A stretch of DNA of 64,000 bases from Anaeramoeba ignava (taxonomy: Eukaryota; Metamonada; Anaeramoebidae), in NCBI GenBank assembly GCA_028826165.1, contig JAPDFW010000011.1:780101-844100 (forward strand), written 5' to 3'. The translations under genes and the position numbers were made by a program. Positions 55,101 through 64,000 of the stretch are shown piece after piece. Position 1 is the stretch's first letter. Each line of letters opens with the position of its first letter. The notes below the pieces were generated by a model. That model did not search any database, had not been told where the DNA came from, and saw only the letters and a program-made list of their open reading frames with translations.

Positions 55101-57357
55101 GCTTAGCTTTGCCTGACATATTCCCATTTGAAAACGACCCGATAAACTTTGCACCCTTGCGAAAAAGAAAAACACCATTTCCGTTAGGTAAATTATCCTT
55201 AAATTCAGCTTCAACAGAATCTCCAGTAATATAACTCATTTTGCCCTTGCCAACAGCCTTCCCATCCTCAAACTCAGAAACAAGCACTGAGCCATTTGGA
55301 TACAGAATCTCTCCGTGACCTTTGAGAACACCTTCTGTCAAAGAACCTTTCAAAATGACTTTTGAACTGAGACAAAATTCCCCGGTTCGTGTCTCAATAG
55401 ACTTGGTTCCTAGCCGCTTCTCAATGGCTTCAGTGATCTGTTGAACCCAATCCGTCGAGTTCTTTGCCGCCACAGTCATTCTGAGTTCGGGAGTGATGAT
55501 CTCAAATTGGTTCAAATTGAGATGCTTTGAATTTTGGGAATTGAAATTTTTGTCGCATTTGATCCACACAGAATTGAGAGGGATCACGTTATCAATCTTG
55601 AATCGTCGTGTACTGTCGACTTCGGAATAAGTGCTTTGAGATCTTTGTTTGATTGATTTTATTCCACTTTTGATTTTCTTTGTGTTTGCCTCAATTGAAT
55701 CTTTGACAGGCAGTGTTGTATCTTGTTTGATAAGAAAACCCCAAGCAATGATCTCAGTGAAAAGAAACAAATAAATGCATGAATCAGCTGTGTCTGTGTT
55801 TTTTGTGTATTTCTTCATTCTTCCCATTCCTTCCTTCAAAAGTGTGTGTCCTTTGAAAAGCTTTATATCCGGTTCTAGAAGCTTTGTTATCAGGATTCTT
55901 TCTTGCGATGTATCCTGACAAAGTCGGTTGAATTGCTCGCTAAATTGATTTAATACTTCATAGTCTCGAAAACTTTTTTTTGTGTTTTCAACTAATGTCG
56001 CTATGATTCTGTTCAGCTCTTCGTGGAAATTTAACGGAAGCTTCAAACCCTCTGGAAAATTCAATTTTTCTTTTTTCACAAGTTTCTTGATTACGGAATT
56101 TGTCGTTTTTTGGGATGTTAGTCTGCTGTATATCTCAAGTGACTTGACAATTTCATCTGAATTTTGTTTGTGAAGTGATGCTAATTTTTCGAATGAATCT
56201 AAAAAAATATCTCCTATTGTTTGTTGGAAATGCCAGTTTCTTTTCCGATATTGTAGCTTTTTGAAAAGTGTTTCATGAAGCGATAAAATTTGTTCGAAAT
56301 TCGAAAACATTTCCAAGTCTTTTTCTTGAAAAATATCGCTATTGATTTTCAATGTTGAAATGGCAATCGAACTGAAATTTTTAAATTTGTTCATACTCAT
56401 ATCATAAAAAGAGAAAAGATCATCGATAATTTGTGTTCTTAATGTTGTTGGTCCTTTTGCATTTATTCCTTTGCTTACATTCTCAATATCTTGTTGGAAT
56501 GATGTAAATAATGGTGAATAAATGAACTTTGGTAGTATTTCTTCAAATAGTTTTTTTTCAAGTTGTTTTGCTGTTTCATCATAGGTTTCTTTTGTGTATC
56601 CTTGTTTTTCGATTTTTTCAAGAAGTGGTTGTGAAATTTTTTTGTCTATGCTACCCTTTTCTGCTAATATCTTTATCAATTTTAATTTTAATTTTAATTT
56701 ATAAATGAATTTTAAATGAATTTTAATTTTAAATGAATTTTAAATGAATTTTAATTTTAATTTTAATTTAATTTTAATTTGAATTTTAATTTTATAAATG
56801 AATTTTATTTTTACTTGATTGATTTAATTTTAATTTAATTTTAATTTTATTAAAATCTTCTAATTTAATTTTAAATATTCTTATTTTAATTCATATATTT
56901 TTCCCAAAAAATCCAAATAGAATAACAAATATCATCTTGAATAAATTCTTCAAAATAAATTTTCTTCAAATCATCTGCAAAAATTTCTTTTAAATTTGCA
57001 TTTTTTTTCATAAATTCAAATCTTTTAGTTTTTTCTTCACTTGTTAAAATAACTTCTCTTTCTTGAATTTGAATTTCTTTTTTAGGAGAAGTTTCTTTTG
57101 AATTTTGCTTTTTAATTTTTTTAGAAAGGAATTTTTTCAAAGAGAATTTCTTTTTTCCTTTTTATTATTTAATTTAAATTAATTTTAAATTTTGTTTTTG
57201 TATTGAATTTAATTATTGGAAAAAGGAAATTGATCATTTTTTTTAATTTAAAAAAAAAAAGAAAAATTAAAGAAAGAAAAAAAAATTTTTTTTTTGTAAA
57301 AATTTTTTAAAAAAGGAATTCTTATAAAAATTAATTACTTGGTGATTGATTAGACAT
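52109..57357 (-). CDS. RGS-like / DH / PH / MORN RhoGEF
   Basis: Six exons, 57357-57339, 57157-56927, 56663-54844, 54218-54031, 53915-53714 and 52321-52109, add up in phase to 890 residues. Residues ~58-130 resemble the C-terminal half of an RGS domain (KKIYFEEFI, YTKETYDETAKQL, ILPKFIYSPLF). A DH-like helical domain covers ~140-345 (SNFEQILSLHETLF, IGDIFLDSFEKLASL) and a PH domain ~350-505 (IYLFLFTEIIAWGFL, NSTDWVQQITEAI). About a dozen MORN repeats follow (GHGEILYPNGS, YEGEFLNDLFEGKG, YEGEWKNGMRSGRG). The predicted role is nucleotide exchange on Rho-type GTPases, with MORN repeats for membrane or scaffold binding. The first exon is only 19 nt. The 263-nt intron 2 uses a weak GTTATT donor chosen by phase and RGS alignment, because reading through meets a stop at 56886-56888. 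Confidence 0.82.
52322..53713. repeat. RhoGEF intron 5 satellite, 14-nt ATATTTTATATTGA
   Basis: About 1.4 kb of TATATTGAATATTT/ATATTTTATATTGA units with frequent ATATTTAAT variants. Confidence 0.94.
54219..54843. repeat. RhoGEF intron 3 array, 12-nt ATTATTAAAATT
   Basis: Tandem ATTATTAAAATT with ATTAAATTT and ATTATC variants, between two MORN-coding exons. Confidence 0.93.
56664..56926. repeat. RhoGEF intron 2 AAAATT/CATTTAAAATT filler
   Basis: Low-complexity filler (TTTTAAATGAATTTTAAT type on plus) inside the proposed intron 2. Confidence 0.7.
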
Positions 57358-57624
57358 TTAAAATTCAAGATTAATAGAAAAATCAAAATAAAAATTTAAA
57401 TAAAAATAATTAAAAAGAAAGAAATTAAAAAAAAAAAATGAATTTTAAATTTTCGTTTTTTTTTTTTTTAAATTAAAAATTAAAAAAAAAAAATGGAAAA
57501 AAAAAAGAAAATTAATCAAAATTTTTTAATCAAAAAATGATCAAAAATGGAAAAAATAATTTAAAGTAAATTTTTAACTTTATGATTTATTTAATTTTAT
57601 TGATTTATTTTATTTTATTTTGTT

Positions 57625-60600
57625 TTATTTCATTAAAACATTCATTCGATTTAAATCAGTTAAAATTTCATTTGGAATTTTAATTGGAATTCTAATTGCA
57701 AAAATAGGAAGACATTTTGCTTTTTCTCTAAGAGATTGAACCATCTTTTTTTTTAAATTTAAAGAATTGAAAAATTTTTGAATTGAAAAATTTTAAATTG
57801 AAAAATTTTAAATTGAAAAATTTTAAATTAAAAACCTTAATTTCTCCTGCTTCTTGAAAAAATAAAAACATTTTATAGATAATTGTCATAAGAGTTAATA
57901 AAACTTCAGGCAAACAACTAAATATAGATTCATGGTAACCAGTAATTTCTTGAAGTAAATAAGTAAGTTGATTTAAATGTGTAGGAATAAATTGTAAATC
58001 TTCAAGTAACTAAAAAAATTAAAATTTCAAATGTAATAAATTTAATAAATATTTTAGATATTTTCAATCAAAAATAATTCTTTTTTATACTTGTAAAGCT
58101 TTTCCATATTCTCCATTAAAATAAAATTCAAAAAAATCAACTAAATTCAAAAGCAATTTAAAGCTTTTCTTCATTTTCTCATCAATTTGAAACTTTTTAT
58201 CTTTTGGATTCTGAATATTATAATAAGAATCAATAATTCTTGCAAACAAAAATATAGAATCAAGCTTTTCGGGCTTTTTGCCACTTAATTCAAGACTAAG
58301 ATATTTGATAAGCATCTCAACAACTCGATGATAATTTCTTGCTCGATGAAATAATATAATTGATTCAATAATTTTCCCTTGATTTTCTAAATTAAAAGCA
58401 CAATTTTCCATAATTTTCATGATACTTTCTTCATTTATCAAAAACATATCATGAAGAATGTTTGATTTGAAATCAAATTCTTGAAAGGAACTTTCCAAAT
58501 TTTGTTCTGAAAACGAAAAAGACCCAAAAATTTGCTCCATATTCGCGACTTGTTGAAGTATTTCATTTAATCCTCTTTGTCTTAGATTTGGATCTTGAAT
58601 CAGGATTAAATAATTCAAAGCTTGTTTTAAATTTTCAGATGGAAATTTCTGAATATAATAATAGATCATTGAATCCATTTTTAGCAAAACATTTTCATCA
58701 ATAATTTCAATTGATTTTGACTGAGAGAATTGAGATTTTGGAGTTTTGTTTTTATTTGGAGTGATAAAGCTCATAAACTTTTTAGCGCTTCCAAATTTTT
58801 TTGAAAATGTAAGATTTCCTGGTGTTGATAGTGTGTGTTTTTGTGTTGATTTTTTCTCTGATTTTGTAAGAATTAAATTGTAATAATTTAATGCGATTGC
58901 AAAATGTATTGCTTCAGTTTCATATTGAAATTTTGAATATAAATAGGCGATTGCGTATTCAAATTGAAGCGTTAAAATTAAAATTCTAAAGTATTTAAAT
59001 GGACTTCCTCCTTCATTGATAAAATGTGATTCTCCAAGTTCTTGAATTGTTTCTTGTATTTGTGATAAGCTAATTCTTGCTCGCCCGCTTTTTTCTTGTT
59101 GATGAAGGATAAATAACTTTAAATTTTTGAATTTTAATTATAAATTTTAAATGAAATGAAATGAAATGAAATGAAATGAAATAAAATTAAATTATATACT
59201 TTATACCAAATCCAATCTTCAATGTTATTTAAAATACTAATTTTATAAACTTCTGTTCCACATAAAATATTGTAAATTGCCTGTTTATAAGGATCATTTG
59301 ATTTTGATAAATTTTTGTATTTTGGTAATGAATTTTGATTTTTGTGTTCATTAGATCTATAAAGAAAAACATAGAATATATTTTTGTAAATTTGAATATG
59401 AATATGAATTTGAATTTTTCATATAAATACATATTAGTTAATAATTGACCAATTTTTTCAATTTCTTTTGTAGTTTGGCTTAAAGAATTAATAATCCTAT
59501 TAATAGAGGAATAATTTCCAGTTCTTAAACATAAATAGATTTGAGGCCATAAAGGAAAATCATCAATAATATCAGAAAGAGAAGAATCCCATTGGTTATC
59601 TTCATGATTAAAAAGTTTTTTATGACAAAAAATTTTCAACATCATTTCAAAAGGAATTTGTGAATCATTATCAGTAATGTTGGAATAATAAGGAACATTT
59701 GAAGATAAAGACACTAAATATTGGATATATTGTTGTTCAAGATAAAGTCTTGAAATTTGAGCAAGTTTTTCCAAATTATTTTTTGATTTTTCTTTTGGAT
59801 TTTTTGGATCTTTTGAATCTGATAAAATCAATCCATTTGAAATTAAAAAATCACACATTTTCCAAATATCTTCAATTTCACGTGAAGTATTCATCTGTTT
59901 GCTCTTTTTTTTCATTTTGAAAGATGAATTTTGTGTTGCTTTTATCATCATTTGAACGATATCAATTTTTTTCGCTGTTTTTTCTTTTCCTTTTTCTATT
60001 TCATTCATTTTTTCAACTACTTGTGAATATTCTATCATTTGTGATGAGAGTTTTAATTTATTGGTATTCTTTTTTTGTGTATTATTGGAAGTGTTGAGTT
60101 GTTCTGTTTCAAGATAAATTGGAGAATCGATGAAGGTTTTTGAATTTTCTTGGAAATTTGTCTTTTACAAAATTTTAATTTTAATTTTAAATTAATTTTA
60201 TAATTAATTTTATAAATAATTTTATAATTAATTTTATAATTAATTTAATAATTAATTTTATAATGAATTTTATAATTAATTTTATAAATTAATTTTATAT
60301 TTAATTTTATAAATAATTTTATAATTAATTTTATATTTAATTTTATAATTAATTTTTAATTAATTTTTTAAAAAATTTTATAAATTAATTTTATAAATAA
60401 TTTTATATTTAATTATAAATAATTTTTATAAATAATTTTATAAATAATTTTATAAATTAATTTTATAAATAATTTTATAATTAATTTTATAAATAATTTT
60501 ATAATTAATTTTATAAATAATTTTATAATTAATTTTATAAATAATTTTATAATTAATTTTATAAATAAATTTTATATTTAATTTTATAAATAATTTTATA

Positions 60601-62543
60601 AATAATTTTTTATAAATAATTTTATAAAATAATTTTTTTATAATTAATTTTATAAATAATTTTTATAATTTAATTTTATAATTAATTTTATAATTAATTT
60701 TATAAATAATTTTATAAATAATTTTATAAATAATTTTATAATTAATTTTATATAATTAATTTTATAAATAATTTTATAAATAATTTTATAAATAAATTTT
60801 TATTTTATAATTAATTTTATAATTATTTTTATAAATTTTTATAATTAATTTTATAAATAATTTTATAAATAATTTTATAATTAATTTTTATAAATAATTT
60901 TTATAAATAATTTTATAATTAATTTTATAAATAATTTAATTTTATAAATAATAATTTTATAATTAATTTTATAAAATGAATTTTATAAAATAATTTTTTA
61001 TAAATAATTTTATAAATAATTTTTATAAATAATTTTTAAATAATTTTATAAATAATTTTATATTTAATTTATATATTTAATTTTATAATTAATTTTTATA
61101 TTTAATTTTATAAATAAATTTTATAAATAATTTTATAAATAATTTTATAAATAATTTTATAAATAATTTTATAAATAATTTTATATTTAATTTTTATAAA
61201 TTAATTTTATAATTAATTTTTATAATTAATTTTATATATAATTTTATAAATAATTTTATAAATAATTTTATAAAATAAATTTATAAATAATTTTATATAT
61301 AATTTTATAATTAATTTTATAAATAATTTTATAAATAATTTTATAAATAATTTTATAAATAATTTTATAATTAATTTTATAAATAATTTTATAATTAATT
61401 TTATAAATAATTTTATAAATAATTTTATAATTAATTTTATAATTAATTTTATAAATAATTTTATAAATAATTTTATAAATAATTTTTAAATAATTTTAAT
61501 TTTAAAATTAATTTTATATTTAATTTTATATTTAATTTTATAAATGAATTTTATAAATAATTTAATAATTAATTTTATATATAATTTTATAAATAATTTT
61601 ATATTTATTTTTATAATTAATTTTTATATTTAATTTTATAAATGTATTTTTATATTTAATTTTATAATTAATTTTATAAATAATTTTTATATTTTTTAAT
61701 TTTATATTTAATTTTTATATATGAATTTTATATTTAATTTTTATAAATAATTTTATATTTAATTTTATAAATAATTTTATAATTAATTTTATAATTAATT
61801 TTATATTTAATTTTATAATTAATTTTATATTTAATTTTATAATTAATTTTATAATTAATTTTATAATTAATTTTATATATAATTTTATAATTAATTTTAT
61901 AATTAATTTTATAAATAATTTTATAATTAATTTTATAATTAATTTTATAATTAATTTTATAAATAATTTTATAAATAATTTTATAATTTTATAAATTTTT
62001 ATAATTAATTTTAAATTAATTTTTAATTTGAATCCTCACTTGCTCATTATCAAATGATTGATTTTGATTAAGCGTATTTGAAAGATGATTAATTATCATT
62101 GGATCTAAATTTGAAGAAATAATTTCATTCCATTCATTTTGAGATTTTTGTGACAAACGATTTTTGACTAAATTTGTTGTTTCTTTTTTAACATCTTGAT
62201 TAACAGAAAAAATCAAATCAAGATGTAAAAAATTCAAATATTCTTCAAAAGTAAAAGAAGAATTAGTTTCATTTCTTCCATTTTGTGCACTTCTTTGTTG
62301 CAAATATTGCAACTTTCTATTCATCCTTTCTTGATCAAATTCTTCAGGAAGAAGTCCATATGCTTTTGCTTTAATTGCTTTTTGCGTTAATGTTTGTTCC
62401 TCAAAATGTACTCTTTGATTTTTCTTCTCTATTTCAACACTTTGATGATGTGTTTGATTTATAAAACGATCAACAAATGGAACTGTTTGATTTATTCCAA
62501 GATTTAATTTTTCTGCTTGATTTAAAAGATTTCCAAAATCCAT
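57625..62543 (-). CDS. NUP93: NUP93/NIC96, inner-ring nucleoporin
   Basis: Six exons, 62543-62040, 60161-59431, 59356-59200, 59116-58091, 58009-57836 and 57744-57625, join in phase to give 903 residues (animal NUP93 about 820). The N-terminus MDFGNLLNQAEKL matches the family start. The alpha-solenoid shows the NUP93 hallmarks FPLWPQIYLCLRTGNYSS, NDPYKQAIYNIL, NIEDWIWYK, ESHF, PFKYFRILILTLQFEYAIAY, EAIHFAIALNYY and the terminal IPIKIPNEILTDLNRMNVLM. NUP93 scaffolds the nuclear-pore inner ring through NUP205/188, NUP62 and NUP53 partners. Intron 1 is 1878 nt of satellite with a GTGAGG donor, and the others are short. The ATG at 62543 is the first in frame and fits the family. Confidence 0.93.
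60170..62030. repeat. NUP93 intron 1 satellite, 12-nt ATAATTTTATAA
   Basis: About 1.85 kb of ATAATTTTATAA and TTAATTTTATAA units with TTTATATTTAA variants, the longest intron array in the window. Confidence 0.95.
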
Positions 62544-62881
62544 TATAAATTTTCTTTAAAAACCGTTTTTTTTTTATAAATGAAAAAAAAATAAAAAAAT
62601 GAAAAAATGAAAAAATGAATTTAAAAAAAAAATTATTTTTTGTTTTAAAAATGAAAAATGAAAAGAAATTTAAACTTATTTTAAGAATGAATAATTTTTG
62701 GTAATGTATTTGTTTGTTAGACTGATTTCGAAACCAAGTCTTGACACAAAAAAAAAAAAAAGGAAAAAAGGAAAGAAAAGAAAGGAAAAAAAACGGTAAA
62801 AGAAAAAAAAGTCAAAAAAAAAAAGGAGATCAAATTGATTGAAAAAAAAAAAATTTTTTTTTGCGAATTATTTTTTTTTCC
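62544..62881. other. NUP93 / RAD23 spacer
   Basis: About 340 nt between same-strand genes: poly-A and poly-T runs around a short unique stretch (62700-62750). It presumably carries the NUP93 promoter and RAD23 3' UTR. No motif recognised. Confidence 0.6.
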
Positions 62882-64000
62882 CTAATTATCCTGATCCATA
62901 TCTTGGTCGTCATCTTGGTCGCCTTTATCATCATGATCTTGATCATTTTGGTCATCAGGAGGATGAATAGGGTCTTGATGATGTTGAGGTTCTGGTTGTT
63001 CCTGTTCATCAGCACCCCAACTGAACAATAAATTTGCGGCCAAAGCCTCATTTCTGTCGCAAGCTAACCAAGCTTGTAAAACAGTTGTTCTATCGAAACC
63101 CAAGCCAACAAGTCTTTCAATCTGTTCTTTTTCTTCTTGGGTTACTTGGATAGTATGTTGTCTTTGAGGTCCTTGATTTGGATCTTGATCATCGCCTCCA
63201 AATTGTGGACCATCATCTCCATCGTCAGAAAGTAATTGTATAAATTCTTGTGGATGTTGTGCAATATATTGTACTAAATCTGGGTTTGTTTGACTTAATT
63301 GTGCTAATACTGTTTGGAGTAATGCTGGATTTTCTCGAATTCTTCGTTTGAATTCTTGGAATTGTGGAAGTGATCTTAATGTTTGTAAAGGATTTGTTGT
63401 ATCGTCTTCGTCTCCTCCACCAAAGAGATTAACACCACCACCATCTATTAATTAAAATTATTTATAAATTTAAAATTAAAATTATTTATAAATTTAAAAT
63501 TAAATTTAAAATTATTTATAAAATTAAAATTAAAATTATTTATAAATTTAAAATTAAAATTATTTATAAATTTAAAATTAAAATTTTTATAAATTTAAAA
63601 TTAGAATTATTTATAAATTTAAAATTAAAATTATTTATAAATTTAAAATTATTTATAAATTAAAATTAAAATTATTTATAAATTTAAAATTAAAATTAAA
63701 ATTATTTATAAATTTAAAATTATAATTATTTATAAATTTAAAATTATTTATAAATTTAAAATTATAATTATTTATAAAATTAAAATTATTTATAAATTTA
63801 AAATTATTTATAAATTTAAAATTAAAATTATTTATAAAATTAAAATTAAAAATTATTTTATAAAATTAAAATTATTTATAAATTTTAAAATTATTTTATA
63901 AATTTAAAAATTAAAATTATTTATAAATTTAAAAATTAAAATTATTTATAAAATTATTTATAAATTTAAAAATAAAAATTTTACGTGTGTGCTGGATTTA
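62882..64000 (-). CDS. RAD23: RAD23 proteasome shuttle, 3' part
   Basis: The last exon, 63444-62882, encodes about 187 residues. It starts with an acidic Gly-rich linker, then the XPC-binding domain (NPLQTLRSLPQFQEFKRRI, ENPALLQTVLAQL, NPDLVQYIAQHPQEFIQLL). The C-terminal UBA domain follows (QIERLVGLGFDRTTVLQAW, RNEALAANLLFSWG), then an unusual Asp/Gln/His-rich tail of about 45 residues (DDQDMDQDN at the end). RAD23 delivers ubiquitylated proteins to the proteasome and binds XPC/RAD4 in nucleotide excision repair. The N-terminal ubiquitin-like domain and first UBA lie right of the window. A donor-like CACACAC/GTAAAA at 63985-63984 may end the preceding exon, but its phase does not fit cleanly (it reads TAA at the window edge), so that exon is unresolved. 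Confidence 0.88.
63445..63983. repeat. RAD23 intron array, TTTATAAATTTAAAATTAAAATTA
   Basis: Tandem units of about 18-24 nt (ATTTATAAATTTAAAATTA) fill the intron upstream of the last RAD23 exon. Confidence 0.92.

Noticed and set aside
56886-57140. Small separate gene ending at KYMN, upstream of the RhoGEF
   Set aside because: Splicing from a GTTATT donor at 56926 to the acceptor before 56663 keeps phase and rebuilds an RGS-like segment that continues into DH-PH, so one gene is preferred; the short form remains possible as an isoform.

Overview
This is a nuclear window from a very AT-rich unicellular eukaryote using the standard code. The evidence is spliceosomal GT..AG introns that mostly begin GTAA or GTAT and end TAG or AAG, and housekeeping genes found only in eukaryotes: VPS28, SEC24, PP2A B55, WIPI/ATG18, NUP93, RAD23 and Ras. 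A DH-PH-MORN RhoGEF and a PH/gelsolin/headpiece cytoskeletal protein suggest an amoeboid or flagellated protist. An Anaeramoeba-like metamonad or an amoebozoan would fit, but the assignment is inference. I saw no bacterial operon, CRISPR array, transposase, rRNA or tRNA.

Layout. Bases 1-9018 hold four minus-strand genes: an ankyrin protein cut by the window edge, a PQ-loop membrane protein, VPS28 and a Ras-type GTPase. An ankyrin/BACK-like gene (plus, 9412-12238) converges on SEC24 (minus, 12308-15017). PP2A B55 (plus, 15255-18085) converges on WIPI/ATG18 (minus, 18264-20009). From 21064 to 44662 there are five tandem plus-strand copies of an SLC12A9-like cation-chloride-cotransporter relative. 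All share the same four-exon structure; copy 1 is frame-broken and copies 2 and 3 are nearly identical. From 44798 to the right edge there are four minus-strand genes: a ~2300-residue PH/gelsolin/villin-headpiece protein, an RGS-like/DH/PH/MORN RhoGEF, NUP93, and the 3' part of RAD23.

Exon joins were worked out by hand from splice-site motifs, phase and family alignment. In every multi-exon model given with exact coordinates the phases add up, and B55, VPS28, Ras, SEC24 and NUP93 align with their families across the joins.

The most striking structural feature is that nearly every long intron, and several intergenic gaps, is filled by a simple AT-only or near-AT-only tandem repeat. The array type usually differs from intron to intron, and unit lengths cluster at 6/12 and 14 nt. 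The same type of repeat (AAAATC/AAAATT hexamers) also enters coding exons, giving Asn/Gln-rich tracts. Two otherwise well-conserved genes, WIPI and the gelsolin-headpiece gene, change reading frame inside such tracts, which points to assembly indels, real frameshifts or a recoding mechanism.

Functionally the genes are general cell machinery: ESCRT-I and COPII trafficking, autophagy, nuclear pore, proteasome shuttling, phosphatase targeting, Ras/Rho signalling and actin binding. The one lineage-specific expansion is the transporter array.
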